A stretch of DNA of 64,000 bases from Cristatella mucedo (GCA_009760855.2 WPIO01000226.1:137501-201500); one strand, 5' to 3'; counted from the stretch's first letter, positions 34,271 through 46,007 are shown. Program-made: numbers and translations. Notes: generated from the sequence alone by a model not told the origin.

Positions 34271-35562
34271 GATTAAACAAGCGGCAATCAAAGAAGTAAG
34301 CGAGGCTTAGCATCGTCAAAGCCTACTCGTTCAATGGTGCAATGGTCTGCAGGCAGCAACGATAAGGCTACAAGCTGCTTTAGCCCACTTAGGAGTCATC
34401 GGGCACATGGCCAAGCTGATGTAGGCTGTGCAAAGTGGGCTACGGCATTGCATTGCAATAAGAAATGTCCTAAAGAAGCTACAGCTATCGACACACATAG
34501 TCACATTTTTAAGTCATTTCGGACTGAGGTGATTAGAACTGAAATAACTGGTCGAGCTCAACCAAGTCGCTGTTTTGAAGGCATACGACTCGACTGCTGA
34601 GACAACCACCTGCAAGCTACAAACAGTATGCAAGCAGAAGGAAAGAACCGCAAAACGCTTAGGATCATGAACGACGAAGGACAGATGAGTGCTGTACTCT
34701 GCAGCTAGCCACACTGATACTAGCACATGCTGCCGACCAGGACCAGATACAGGTACTTGGCCGACGTCCCACATGCTTGGAGAGCTGGGCTTTAACTGCC
34801 GACTTAGGAGACGTACAACTGTTATTTGTTTACAAGAGCCTCATTTATGGCCCGAAGTGACCCTGATGAGTGAGACGTCGATTCACACTGGCTGAATTTC
34901 AGCATATGGCGCGGGCATTTAGTGGCTGTCTGTTCCGATCGGCTCATAAGCTTCGAGTTTACGCTTCCTTTCTGTAGTGACTGGTTTTGCCTTGGCTCGA
35001 TTGCCTGTCCCCAAGTTACCAGGCCGACAAGACGTATTCCTAATCTAGCCGAAGGAAAGTCACAGTAGTGGGCAAAGCTGAAACGATGTTGTGATTAAAG
35101 AGTACAAATTGGACATTTTGTTAGCCGAAGAATATCTCCTGTAGTTTATTCTTTGAGCACTGTACCAGTCGTGAGTATATTTCGTCGGTGCTGTGGCCGC
35201 CAACGACATTTGACGTCATGCACAAACGGATAAGCTGTGAGCTGACGAATTCTGCACCGGTATGAAATAACGGTGTGGTCGTCAGTTGCACGACCCTTCA
35301 GGCGTTTCAGCTGATCGGCCACTCACGTGTCGTTACGATCGACCGAAGAAGACACAGATGCCGAATCGATATGGAGAGCTTGAAGAGTCTGGCAGGGAGT
35401 ACGTCGCATGGAAAAAGCATCTTTAAGCGGCAGAATAATGTTAGGAGTCATTCAGCACCTGGCTAACCTGCTTTGAGTTGTTAGTACTGGGCTGAATTAT
35501 CGAACTCTTGTTACCTATTTCCTAAGGTAGCTACAGGCACGTAGTTGACATTTTCAACAACT
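34271..35562 (+). repeat. array unit U10 (right edge, partial)
   Basis: Follows U9 closely to about 35,228, then becomes distinctly diverged until unit similarity stops after TTTTCAACAACT at 35,562. The diverged end keeps the extra segment CGAATTCTGCACCGGTATG (about 35,245-35,265) and the variants GTCGCATGGAAAAAGC and TCAGCACCTGG, all shared with U1 but absent from the interior units. Confidence 0.9.
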
Positions 35563-37795
35563 TGCAGATTGGTACAGATCAACAAGCCGGCTAATCTTTG
35601 CAGCCAAAGTATGACTTCTCGTGGTAGTTTCTGAAAATTACAAAGAGTACATAATGCAGAAGTGAGGAAGGCATGGCATCATGACAGCCTTAGAACTGGT
35701 TGTTGCTACAGCCTGCAGCCGGCAATGATATTGCTAGTTGCAGCTTCGGCCGGGAGCAGTTACGTGAGCCTTGGCTGAGGTGTTTCGTGGTTTAAGAACT
35801 GGGCTTCACCATCGATCGATTCTACGCTATATATTAAAGAATCCACATTCATGCATACATGTATCTGACAGGTTCCCTAATTCGCATCACTATCTACTTA
35901 CACCTAAAGTAGTACATTGAGCCCAACAAAATTTTTCTTTCGAAATAAGGCTACCCGATTTCTGAGATTACCTCGAGCATGCTGCAGAGTCCTCTAGCTG
36001 GAACGCAGAAGTAATAAAGGGTTACGGTAAAAAAATTCTGAATTCCGATGGGTCCTTCAATCTGCAGTCGGCGACGTCGATGCTAGCAGCAACTTTGGCA
36101 CCGGAGCAGTCGCGTCAGATGCAGCGTCAGGGCATCTACCGTTGCTGCGAGTGAGCTTGCTGTCGTTTCACAAGCCTGTTGCAGCAGCAAGATTTTTCAC
36201 AGCTCTAAACGGACCGGTAGATCCTCGATTCAAACTATAATGCAAACGTTACATTTCCAAAAAAATGACATTCCCTCTTAAGGTCAAAGCTGCGACTTGT
36301 AGTATTGCAATGAAAACAATAGAACAATAGACAATAGATCTGCCTGAGCAGATGAGTCCAGCCCCCCACTGCACAGTTCCTAGCTAGCTACTGCAAACAA
36401 GTTTCCAAGGCCCACTCCTCATTTACTAGGTAGAAACACGGTTACATCGGATTGGAAACCAAAAGTTACTAATTTTGGCAATTAGACTGCTATTAGGGAT
36501 AATTTAAAAGAAATGTACTGCTTCCGGGGCCTCTGTAACTAAGAAGTCAATTACCTTGGCATATGTTGAATCTTGGTGCTGGGGATCCTGTTACAGTAGC
36601 TGTCCTTGCCAACGCTGGCTTGCCATGCCTTCAGCTCAGCTGCTGACGTGGATGGAATTGAAGTTATTCAGTCTGAAAATATTGACTTGATTGTACTCAA
36701 GGGAAATTGAGATGATCTCTAGTTCTCATTTATACCGTTTGTCGCGCGCCATTGGTATAGGCGAAGTCCTATACCAATCCGCCGGGTGTAGACTAGTTTT
36801 ACGGCCGGCTGAACTGGACCTATCGCACCTGCCCTCAGTATCATGCACAAGTCCTATCGCTGATGTCAGTGATTTGATCAGCTGTCTCTAATGCATATTA
36901 TTTTAAGAATATAGACTTATCGTGCTCATGCTTTAAATTAACTCTTTAAGAGTGTTTTCCGGACGTCAACGAAAAAAACTGAGCAATTCAGCAGAAGAGT
37001 CCATTTGCAATCTAGCCACTTGAAATTTGGAACGTAAGCTGGCTTTGATTAGCTCTGAATTACCCGAGATTCATTATGATTTTTGGTGTCCTAAGTAAAC
37101 CTCGATATGTCCATAAAGACGTTGAACTTCCTGTTGCAGTTGCATACAAAGTTGACATGTCAAATACAATCTTTATGGGTTTTTTAGATATGGGGATTAC
37201 CACAACCAACAGTCCTGCATCTTCTAAGTGCATTTTCATGCTTTTACAGTGCCTAGTTTAATATATATTGATTTTTCATCAAAAAGCTATCGTTTAAAAA
37301 CCACGAATAACGTGACCTTGATTTTTACAGGTTATCACACGGTCAACATGACAGCTACGCTTACATCAAGAGATAGGTAACGTCACCTTTCCTCCATTAG
37401 TATTTGACTAATATCAATAAATGAGCTGTAATGGAGACCAATCCTATAGTTCACAGGGGGCATAACTCCCAACCCCCACGACCAAACAGCACATTTCCTT
37501 ACGCTCCACAAGACTGAAAATAAGGCATGTGTGATTGACGCAGAAAACCGACGTATTGAAGCAGAAATCGGAGTAGGTAAGAGCAGCTCGAGCAAACATC
37601 AATGACGTGAGTGCCAAGCTTCACTGGGCTTAAAATAAGGCACGTATTGGTTTCATTCGAAACTTTTTGTTCAATGTCAAATAATTGAGGATTATTAACA
37701 TAATTAAATATTTACGTTGCCGACAGAGATGCGATGGCTGGAAAAGCAACCAAACATTGACTTAAAATTATTTAAAAGTAAATAACACATCTGTT
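35563..37795. other. right flank, largely unique sequence
   Basis: No LINE, SINE or known gene was recognised. Two stretches, near 35,712 and 36,061, look like faint copies of monomer block 1 (see findings). Small open frames at 36,691-36,891 and 37,076-37,261 (plus strand) have protein-like composition but no recognisable family. Confidence 0.35.
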
Positions 37796-37799
37796 ATGG

Positions 37800-38560
37800 C
37801 ACCGTAAAAGTACTCTTTCTTGGCACTTCACGATTGCTTTTAAGGAAGTATGGTCGAATGATTAGTGCTACCGTGCTCAATGAATAATAACACGGTTAGG
37901 TGACATGCAGTACAGTTAGTTTGTACGCAAATATAGTTACTAGCATCATGCATAGAACTACTACGCATGAATCCCATAGACGCACTAAATGCTGTACTGA
38001 ATGGATGCGTTTTTATTTTCTTTTTAAACGTGATCAAGTCAGAGGATTCCCTTATGCAAGTCGGGAGTGAGCTCCGTGCTTTTGGAGTATTCTAAATATA
38101 GGCACGGTCTCCAAAGGATTTGAGGTTTGTACGAGATATAGGTAAGCAGCTAAATTCCGAAAAGCAGGCGGTACGATGCTTAGCCAGGCGGGTAGTAGAT
38201 CTAATTGTTAGGATGGAGCTAAATAGTGAAGAGACCTAAAAGTCAGTGACAGAACCTTGAAGTCAATGCGTTGAGTGATTGGGAGCCAGTGTAGGTCGTT
38301 GAGAAGTGTCATGATGCGGCAACTGCGATGATCACGACAGACAAGCCCAGCTGTGGAGTTTTTCACCATCTGTAAGTGCCCGCTAGCACATGCCGGTAGG
38401 CGAGCAAGCAGTGAGTTACAGGAGTCAAGACGTACTGTCTCAAATGCATGGACAAACTTAAATGTAGTACGCCTATCTAAATAAGCCCGACATTTAGGTA
38501 TGTTGTGTAGCTGAAAGTAGGCAGACTTAATATGGGTCGCTCGCGTCGCCGTATCCATGA
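37800..38560 (-). mobile_element. old family-alpha LINE 3' fragment
   Basis: Minus-strand reading gives KSAYFQLHNIPKCRAYLD, LDSCNSLLARLPACASGHLQ and LHWLPITQRIDFKVLSLTFR, the region after the reverse-transcriptase catalytic box in family alpha. The 3' UTR near 37,800-37,950 is heavily altered and the hairpin is only barely recognisable, so this is an older insertion than the one at 43-46 kb. Confidence 0.85.
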
Positions 38561-39035
38561 CCTCAGGTTCGGATTTCGCCTTTTAAGTCCAAAAAGCTGC
38601 TTTGCCCCAACTTTACACTTTTCTGATTTATTATTAAGTAAATTGGGAGAGTAGCGAATGTGCTAAAGAGGAGATAATAACGAGGCTGGCTTCACTACTT
38701 AGATTTCTCTGGCCTTTTATCACAAAGCATCCAGCCGATAATATTACATGGCTTCGAGCAAACGGTTTACGACAGGTACTACTAATATTATACGGCATGA
38801 ACATTCTGAGCAAATAATTCTTAAACTAGAGGAAGATAATGAGTATCAATCTGTCAGCAATCAAGAGATACGAATAAGCACAGACAATGACACCTCTGGG
38901 CTCAATGGTCTTGGCGCCGGGACTTTCGAAAGGTTAGACAATGACGTACAAAGTCATACACCACTAGGTTCGAAGGCACTCCGGTAAATGGCCACTTTCA
39001 TAAAGAAGTTGAACTAGAGTATTTCAACCTTCTAT
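38561..39035 (+). other. no confirmed gene; one 79-codon open frame
   Basis: A plus frame at 38,748-38,987 starts with ATG and is rich in Glu, Asp, Ser and Asn. No family is recognised and no splice context was established. It may be chance. Confidence 0.2.
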
Positions 39036-39470
39036 TTGGGTCAGCATGCATACATTACGACCGAATACGAGCCAAGAACCAGTGGGCAGCAAAAGATGGA
39101 GCGCCTACCACGTGTCATCCCAACGCATTTAATCGAGCTTAAAAGCACTCCGTCATGCCTTCTCTACCCACTGAAAGGAAATTCTCAACCGAGAACTCCC
39201 TGTAAGGTGCTTACACCAAAACCCGTGTCCCCCCAAACCAGTGGAAGCTACTCACTGAAAGGCGACTTTCGCCATTGTTGGCGACTCGGTGCTGGATCAT
39301 GCGTGTGCACACGCCGTGGTGAAGGCGGAAGTGGACTTCTCGATGCACAGCGATTACACTTCTTGGTGGCTGAGGTGAAAGGTTGCTGCCGCATGTCATG
39401 CTGCAACTGCTTGCATATCCTTCCTTTTACGTCGGAAGTCGTTGTGATATTTTTAGAAAAAAGCCCGTAA
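39036..39470 (+). repeat. dispersed repeat copy 1 (144-codon open frame inside)
   Basis: This stretch resembles 56,625-56,835 and 57,095-57,270. Shared landmarks in order are CGAATACGAG, AGTGGGCAGCAAAAG, GTCATC..AACGCATT, AGCGGAAGCTACTCACTGA-like sequence, and GAGGTGAAAGGT..TGC..ATGT. The open frame of 144 codons is basic and Cys-containing but matches no family I know. Since the second copy is broken by a SINE and gaps, I read both as members of an unclassified repeat, not as a gene. Confidence 0.5.
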
Positions 39471-39551
39471 CATGTGATTCTGTTTCGCAAACAAAGGAAG
39501 CATTGAGGAGATTGCCGCTTGTGGGCGTGGCATCGCAGCTAGGTTGTTCTG

Positions 39552-39564
39552 CCCCCCCCCCCCC
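39552..39564. repeat. poly-C run (13 C)
   Basis: A homopolymer of 13 C. Another run of 9 C lies at 56,753-56,761 inside the related dispersed repeat region. Confidence 0.9.
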
Positions 39565-39639
39565 AGCCAGACTTACACTAAGTCTTTGATATGGGCAACG
39601 ATATATTCGAAGCAATGCTGGCTTCAAGTTTGAACATGC

Positions 39640-40930
39640 TTACCGTGGTGTGCCTTCACCCAAATTAGGGAGGGTTTGGTGGACATAATGCTCTGGACTA
39701 ATGCTAATGTTTACATGCACCTTAGAAAAACATTTTGGTTCAGTTACTGCAGAGTAGCCGTGTTAGCTGTATAGCGGATAGCAATATTTGATATAGATGG
39801 CATTGAGAGGCTGCTCACACCCAGCAGATGCATTTCGTTACGGGTGTAAGCAAATTAGGAAGAATGGGGTGAAACGACATAGTTAGATACCTGCGGTGGT
39901 GGGTTGCCGAAGCAACATATGTTGGTGAGCAGGGCAGTGGGGAAGTGGTCGCCGGGCACAGTGGCTAGGCGCAGTCTCGCTGTAAGACGTCTCCAGCTGA
40001 TAACTTGCAGTATTGCTCTGGAAGCAAATTGTTTCGTTTCAGTGACAACTAATCCGTGAAATCATACGTTCGGGAGAGCGTTGTCTACACAGCATATCTC
40101 TAAAGCCTCTCGGAACTCATGTCAAATTCTGGTCATCTAATATCACATGGAAACACTGCAATTGAACTCCTCTTTAAGGTTAGGTAAATAACTGCTGTTC
40201 GCTAGATGGAACTTATTGCATACTATTGTGCATTTTTCGACATTCCATTTTTCCATGTAATTTAATTCCGACATGCGACAGGCAAGTTAGTACACGGAAG
40301 AATAGAGGGCCATGAATTCTACTGTCACAAGAATTTGGCAGGAGCCGACTGTCGACCGAAGCAACTGCTACGTGTGCTTTGTGGACGCTTGCAAACGTGG
40401 AGCGGGTGAGAGCTTGCGACTCGACTGGTGCATCAATCAACACATTACATAATCCATCGTTGCAATGCTGCACCGCTGCTACTACGTAGTCCGAGCCTTC
40501 CGGAGAGGTAATTTCCGGAGAGGTAGTAGTAGCCAATTTCAGGAGAGAGATGCTACTTTGACAGCAAGGGAGAAAGCCCAGATCCTAACAATAGGTTAAC
40601 AGATAGTGCCGAGGATTGAAGACAATACTTCCATTAGCCGCCTCAAAGATTAGTTGCAAGACCTTGGTCTTACCACGTTAAATGAATAGATTTTGACATC
40701 TATGCTCGAGGAGTTGAACTTTTTGCATGAAAGTGTTACACTAAAAATAACGGAAAGCATTACGAAACTTTTCCAACTTTTTCAGTCGTCAAAATGCTTC
40801 TGCCACAATGTGTAGGCCGATCTGTTTAACGCTATGGCATCACTCGTGTAAGAAGAGTAAATAAGGTCTATTACTTGGCACTTCACCCAAGAGCCTCTTA
40901 GCCGTGCTGTGTCATAACTGGAACAAGTAG
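39640..40930. other. no gene or known repeat recognised
   Basis: Short open frames only; the minus frame 40,213-40,536 has no family resemblance. A small direct repeat GGAGAGGTA occurs near 40,501 and 40,516. Confidence 0.3.
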
Positions 40931-40933
40931 CCG

Positions 40934-41034
40934 TCTCTCTCTCTCTCAATGTCTTTCTCTCTCTTTCTCTCTCTTTCTCTCTCTTTCTCTCTCTTTCTCT
41001 CTCTTTCTCTCTCTTTCTCTCTCTTTCTCTCTCT
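40934..41034. repeat. 10-bp pyrimidine microsatellite (CTCTTTCTCT)n
   Basis: About eight perfect tandem copies of CTCTTTCTCT follow a shorter (CT)n run. Strand asymmetry is complete: one strand is pure pyrimidine here. Confidence 0.95.
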
Positions 41035-41169
41035 ACAGCTATCTATCAAATGAGACGAAAATGTATCCCTTTACTAAGCAGAAATAAATTGTAAATAATC
41101 ATGTAAATATAAATCACTGGTACAGATAATAAATAATGTAAACACATTGTTCATGGATATAGCATCATA

Positions 41170-41300
41170 AAATAAATTATTCGCTCCTCCGGTGCATCAC
41201 TTGTAAGATGGAACTCCAGCCTACGGCCTCTTGTCATCAAATATTGATCTAGGTCGAGGCGAACATCTTAACCACTAGGCCAAGCATAATATCCTAGTTT
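41170..41300 (-). repeat. tRNA-like SINE head fragment
   Basis: On the minus strand GGCCTAGTGGTTAAGATGTTCGCCTCG resembles a tRNA A-box region (positions about 41,256-41,282 reversed). The B box is not clear, so this is a decayed SINE head rather than a tRNA gene. Confidence 0.4.
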
Positions 41301-41349
41301 TTAAAGCAAAGTGTGTGGTCAATAACGGCCGTTTCGAATACAAGTTTTG

Positions 41350-41515
41350 CCGATTTAACAACCTAATTTATATAGAAGCTGAACAATTTGCATAGCAGTT
41401 ATCGCCAACGCTTGCAGTGGGCCAGACAGGATCGCCTGCTGCAGGACTCAAACCGTGACATGGCACGTAAAATGCCAACACCTTACTCTTGGCTTAAGAC
41501 CTAGGGGCATCCTAC
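41350..41515 (-). repeat. tRNA-derived SINE copy, decayed
   Basis: Minus strand: a B-box-like GGTTTGAGTCCTGCAG is followed by GGCGATCCTGTCTGG..CACTGCAAGCG, the same body order as the better copies at 47.8 and 56.9 kb. Confidence 0.6.
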
Positions 41516-42480
41516 ACTTTTGAGTCATATTAATTTGGCGTATACCGCTTACTATTCACCTGTAGATGTTGTGTCACAATGTTATTTATTTTTGGTATTA
41601 ACAACATTGGTAGTACAATATTCATAAGGAATTCATACCATTATGCTTCGGGAGTGTAAGATCTATATATCTCTCTCTTAAAGAGTTCTTTTAGCAGCAA
41701 CCGAGTAAAGCTCGACCTTTTTCTCTGAGAGATAGAAGTGACAGTGGCTACTTAACTCAATTACCTCCACTGACGTCACGATAATCCTTGAGCTTACGAC
41801 ATCTAAAAAGAAGCTAGAAGCGAACTCGTTTCTCTGATTATTTTTCGTGGTCCCTACGAATCATGCTTAACCTGTATGCTAGCTCTGACAATGAGCGTGC
41901 TGTCACTAACCAATTGACATGATTCCTTTCAAATATGCAGTCGGAAACAGAATTTAGCTGCTTCCCTACACGGACAGAATTAGGCCTAAAGCACAGCACT
42001 CGTAATGGTGCTAGTCATAGCCGACACGAAAACAAAGCTTCAAATTAGAATCACAGCTAGCGACTCGAATAAAAAATATGCAGTGACAGCAGCATCCGAG
42101 GATGCAGCTGCGTCTTGCACGAGCGCCGTTTGACCTTCACACAACTAGCGTATCCATATCCATAGCACTGAGAAGTTATTCAACAGCAACAGAGACGTGG
42201 AGTTACAGGCGACGGACTGCAACCGTTGCATGTCATCATGACGATAATTAAACTGATAGCAATGCATTTTTACACCGCTCGCAGGAAACCTATCAGGGCA
42301 CTCTACTTATCCTATACTAGAAGCCTGAACATGTAGTTTGTTCTTAAATGCCAAACAGGGTTAGCGGTAGCATGTCGAATTCCCGCACACAAATGCAAAC
42401 ACCAAAATCAATATCGCATGGAATTTTCAAAAGCTGACTGGAACTGGTGCGTGGTAGCTATTTTGTTAATTTTTTCACGT
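41516..42480. other. no gene or known repeat recognised
   Basis: AT-rich sequence with scattered stops in all frames. Nothing recognisable. Confidence 0.3.
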
Positions 42481-42529
42481 TAGAGGTCGTTTTGAGGTCA
42501 GTTAGGAGTGAGTTGGTGGCTGTGGGAGC

Positions 42530-42823
42530 TTGGAAACTGAAGGCGAAGCCGCCAAGAACTCGGAGAACTTGGGAATTTCCTCTTCGGAGTCTCCATCCAA
42601 GCCATTAGACTGTATGCCGTCTTCAAATGGCTATGAACTCATCTTAGTGCTTTGCAAGCCAGGGTCTACCTACCTGCAGAAAGACAATGGTACTCTAGCA
42701 GCTGGAACAGGGCTCAATCTCGACCATTCCATTCTAATAGGGCAAAGTAAAAAGCCTATGTATATTAATCCGACGGGCTCGCACAGCACCAACGAAACAA
42801 CACGACGAACCGAGATCTCCTAA
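42530..42823 (+). CDS. 97-codon open frame, unknown, low confidence
   Basis: The plus frame ends TAA... at about 42,823 and is rich in Ser, Glu and Gly, with segments such as EGEAAKNSENLGISSSES and GYELILVLCKPGSTYLQ. No family, signal peptide or membrane span is recognised. It could be an exon or a chance frame. Confidence 0.2.
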   Translation: METEGEAAKNSENLGISSSESPSKPLDCMPSSNGYELILVLCKPGSTYLQKDNGTLAAGTGLNLDHSILIGQSKKPMYINPTGSHSTNETTRRTEIS

Positions 42824-43198
42824 AATGAAAACTGAATACGGCCACAAGTACATATACGGCTACAAGTTGGCAAAATCCACCTTTGAATAATGCAATCAAT
42901 TACTGCAAACCGTCGTCTTGGCTGGTCTTGCTGATAGGCCAAAAGGAAATAATTACGAGCCTTACTTAATAATAATAATAATAATGCACTTGATAAAGCG
43001 CCCTCAGAGAACTTAATCTCTTTCTAGGCGCTTTAAATTTGCTGCAAATTAAAATGCAATTAAATGGTAGGTAAAACCATGCTTAAAAACAAACACAATG
43101 AAAAATATGGTTAGGGTTGACATGCACAGGGTCAGCATGCAAATGTGGTTAGTGGCAGCATGCACAGTGTCAGCACTCATAAGCACGTGAAGGACGAA

Positions 43199-44887
43199 TC
43201 ACAGGGACCCACTAAATGCTGTCCTAAATAGGTGTCTTTTCAAGTTCCTTTTAAATGTGGTTAGGTCAGGGGACGTTCTGACGCAGGTCGTGAGGGAGTT
43301 CCACGCTTTGGGAGCATACGAACTAAATGCACGATCTCCAAAGGATTTGAGGTTTGTACGAGGTATTTCTAGAATGTTAGATTCCGAAAAGTGGGTGGTA
43401 CGATGCTTGGCCTGATGGGCGAGTATATCTGAAAGATAGGCTGGATCCATAGAATGGAGGGACATAAAAGTGAGCGACAAAACCTTGAAGTCAATCCGTT
43501 GCTTGACTGGTAGCCAGTGCAGGTCGGCGAGAAGTGGAGTAATGTGGAAACTGCGACGCTCACGACAGACAAGCCTAGCTGCCGAGTTTTGCACCAGCTG
43601 CAATCGCCTGATCGCGCATACTGGTAGGCCAGTAAACAGTGAGTTGCAGAAGTCGAGACGAGATGTCACGAATGCATGAACCGACTTAGACGTGGTATCC
43701 TTATCTAAACAAGCCCAAATTTTAGCAATGTTATGAAGCTGAAAATAGGCAGATTTGACCGTGGAGCTGATATGGTCGTCTAACGAGAGGTCGCTTTGGA
43801 ATATAACACCTAGATATCGAGCTGATTCAACTGGAGATATGCTGGCAGAGCCAATTTTGAGAGACAGCCTTTCCAATCTCTGAATCACCCATGGTTTGCC
43901 CATAAATAGTAAGTTAGTTTTGTAATCGTTTAGTTTTAGAAAATTTGCTGCCATCCATGTGCGGATGTCATCAATGCATGCAGCAAGTGAGTTGAGAGAG
44001 TTTGAGGTGCTCGAAGGCTGGGAGTGATCAAAGCAACGGTACAACTGAGTGTCATCCGCATAGAAGTGAAAGCCTAGATTGTGCTTGGCAATCACATCAG
44101 CAAGAGGCAGAGTATAAACCGTTAAAGGAACCGGACGATCTAGCACGGAGCCCTAAGGTATTCCATATTTCAGAGGTACTTCAGATGATTTTTGTCCATT
44201 CAAGTCAATAAATTGGAGTCTCCCACTGAGATAGGACCTGAACTACTGCATAGCAGTGCCAGTGTTGCCCAGGCGAGATGAGAGGCGCTCTAGAAGAACT
44301 TTGTGATTAATGGTGCCAAAAGCTGCCGAAAGATCGAGCAAAACAAGCAGAGACACTCTACCCGTGTCTGCATTCCTAAGTAGGTCGTTGTATACCCTAA
44401 GCAATGCTGACTCTGTGGAGTGATTAGCTATAAAGTCAGACTGGAACTTACTAGCAAGATGTGATGTTTCGATATCGGAGTTTAGCTGGTCTGCCACGAC
44501 CCGTTCCAGTGTCTGTGATAGAAATGGTAGAAGGGAGACTGGGCGGTAGTTGCTCAAGTTCTCTTGGTCTAGTCTTGCTTTCTTGGGGAGAGGCCTGACT
44601 CCAGCTTTTTTGAAAGGTGCTGGGACATGACCTGAGGCCAATGACATATTAATGATGTTAGTTATGCATGTCAGCAGAAGATCAATGCAATGTAGGAGCA
44701 GGACAGTGGGAATAGGGTCCAGAGGACTTCTTGTCTTCTTCGATTGCGATACGAACTTTAGGACTCGATCACTAATGACCTGCTTAAATGCCGACATTGA
44801 GGTGCTGTCAGGAACCGAGCAACTGCATTCTATTGGGGAGGTTGTCATCGCAGGGATGGATTTCCAGATCTTGTCTCTCTTCTGCAC
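43199..44887 (-). pseudogene. LINE reverse transcriptase region, damaged
   Basis: The 5' part (44,887-44,243) contains the template-grip and first catalytic-Asp motifs, with AAFGTINH where relatives have AAFDTINH. The 3' part (44,146-43,199) contains YADD, LKLNDYKTNLLFMG and SRLDFCNSLFTGLP. Between them a Trp-to-stop, a Gln-to-stop in the VPQG motif and a frameshift at GSVLG interrupt the frame. Confidence 0.88.
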
Positions 44888-45264
44888 AAAGAATCAATAG
44901 AAGCGATCAGCTAGATCATCACAAGGATCATCAGGTAAGGAGCTAATCTGGGAACGGTTGAGGAGATGGTTAAGATAAGGTCGACATCAGCATTTTTGAA
45001 TTGTGCATCTGGGATTCAACAATGTTTCTATAGAAGATAGAATTGGCCTTTGCTAGGATTGATTGGTACGACTTACAGCAGTCTTCATATGCCTGTCGAT
45101 GGACAGTTAGTCCGGATCTTTTGTATGCTTTTCCAAGCTTTCGTTTAGTAGACCTGGCTAGTTTAATGTCTGTAGTAAACCATAGGCTGTCTGGGCGGGG
45201 GCGCACAGTGCGCTTTGTCAGAGGTGCAAACTCGTCGAGCGTGTCAGCTAGTGTTGTGTTGTAG

Positions 45265-46007
45265 CTATCTATAAAATGATGACAGATCGGACGGAGGACT
45301 GAGCAGCAGAGTCGAAGCAGATATTCTCGCACGGACAGCATCGATGTCAAGGGTTTTGAGGTTTCGCGATTTACAGGTTATTTTAGAGGAGGATGTGGGC
45401 ACACACTGTAGATTGAATGAGATCTGCATGTGGTTAGATAAGCAGGATTTGGTAATAATTGGTGATGACAAAGTGCAGTTGTATGAGAAAATCTGGTCGA
45501 GTGTGTGACCCTTGGTGTGGGTAGGGCCATGCACATGAGCCACAAGAGACAACGAGTCAGTCAATGCACAAAATTCGGTGCTGAAAGCGTCAGATAATTT
45601 ATCAAAGTGAACGTTGAAATAACCCATAACGAGGAAGGATCGATTTCTTGCATACAGAATCGAAATGAGATCGGAGAAGTCTGAGATAAAGGAGGATTTG
45701 GTACCTGGTGGGCGATAGACTACTGCCACTATCTGTAGCTTGTTTTCGGGTGAGACCAAGACAATTGATTCAAAAGACTGCTTCAAGGTACTGCAATTGG
45801 CTTGAAGTTGAATTTCGAGCGCACGATAATAGCAGCTCCACCTCCAGTTTTGATTGATCTAGGGGTGTGAAAGAACGAGAAACCGGATGGAGTAGCGTCT
45901 TTAATTGTTGGGCAGTTTATCGATTTCAGCCAGGTTTCAGTTATGGCGAGCAGATCGATACCATTTTCAGAAATGAGGTCGCTTATTACGAGAGGTTTAT
46001 TGCACAT
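45265..46007 (-). pseudogene. LINE apurinic-like endonuclease domain, damaged
   Basis: Two adjoining frames cover the domain. The metal- and DNA-contact motifs of this endonuclease family are recognisable but altered: the usual G-D-F-N reads GYFN (Asp to Tyr) near 45,625, and the usual S-D-H reads SNH (Asp to Asn) near 45,435. Both changes hit catalytic positions, so endonuclease activity is not expected even if the frame were joined. Confidence 0.8.

Larger units (their letters stand above)
838..35562 (+). repeat. tandem array of ten ~3.2-3.5 kb units (U1-U10)
   Basis: The same block recurs head to tail. Using the motif GATTAAACAAGCGG as phase, units start at 841, 7351, 10666, 14038, 17521, 20842, 24076, 27251, 30761 and 34271. 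Full internal units are 3315, 3372, 3483, 3321, 3234, 3175, 3510 and 3510 bp. U1 spans 6.5 kb, but about 3.1 kb of that is two LINE insertions. U10 stops near 35,562 inside monomer A. Length differences trace to presence or absence of a LINE 3' fragment and to specific deletions. Each unit is a dimer: the block beginning GGTCTGCAGGCAGCAACGAT (monomer A) recurs in diverged form about 1.65 kb later as GGTCTGACGGTAGCAACGAT (monomer B). No rRNA, snRNA or histone sequence was recognised in the unit. Confidence 0.95.

Noticed and set aside
838-35562. rDNA, histone or snRNA gene array
   Set aside because: None of the conserved rRNA, histone-fold or snRNA motifs was seen in the unit on either strand.
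838-35562. CRISPR array
   Set aside because: The period is kilobases, without short repeats separated by unique spacers, and the context is eukaryotic.
36691-36891. 66-codon plus frame as a gene
   Set aside because: No homology, no splice context and no support beyond being open. Mentioned only in the flank description.
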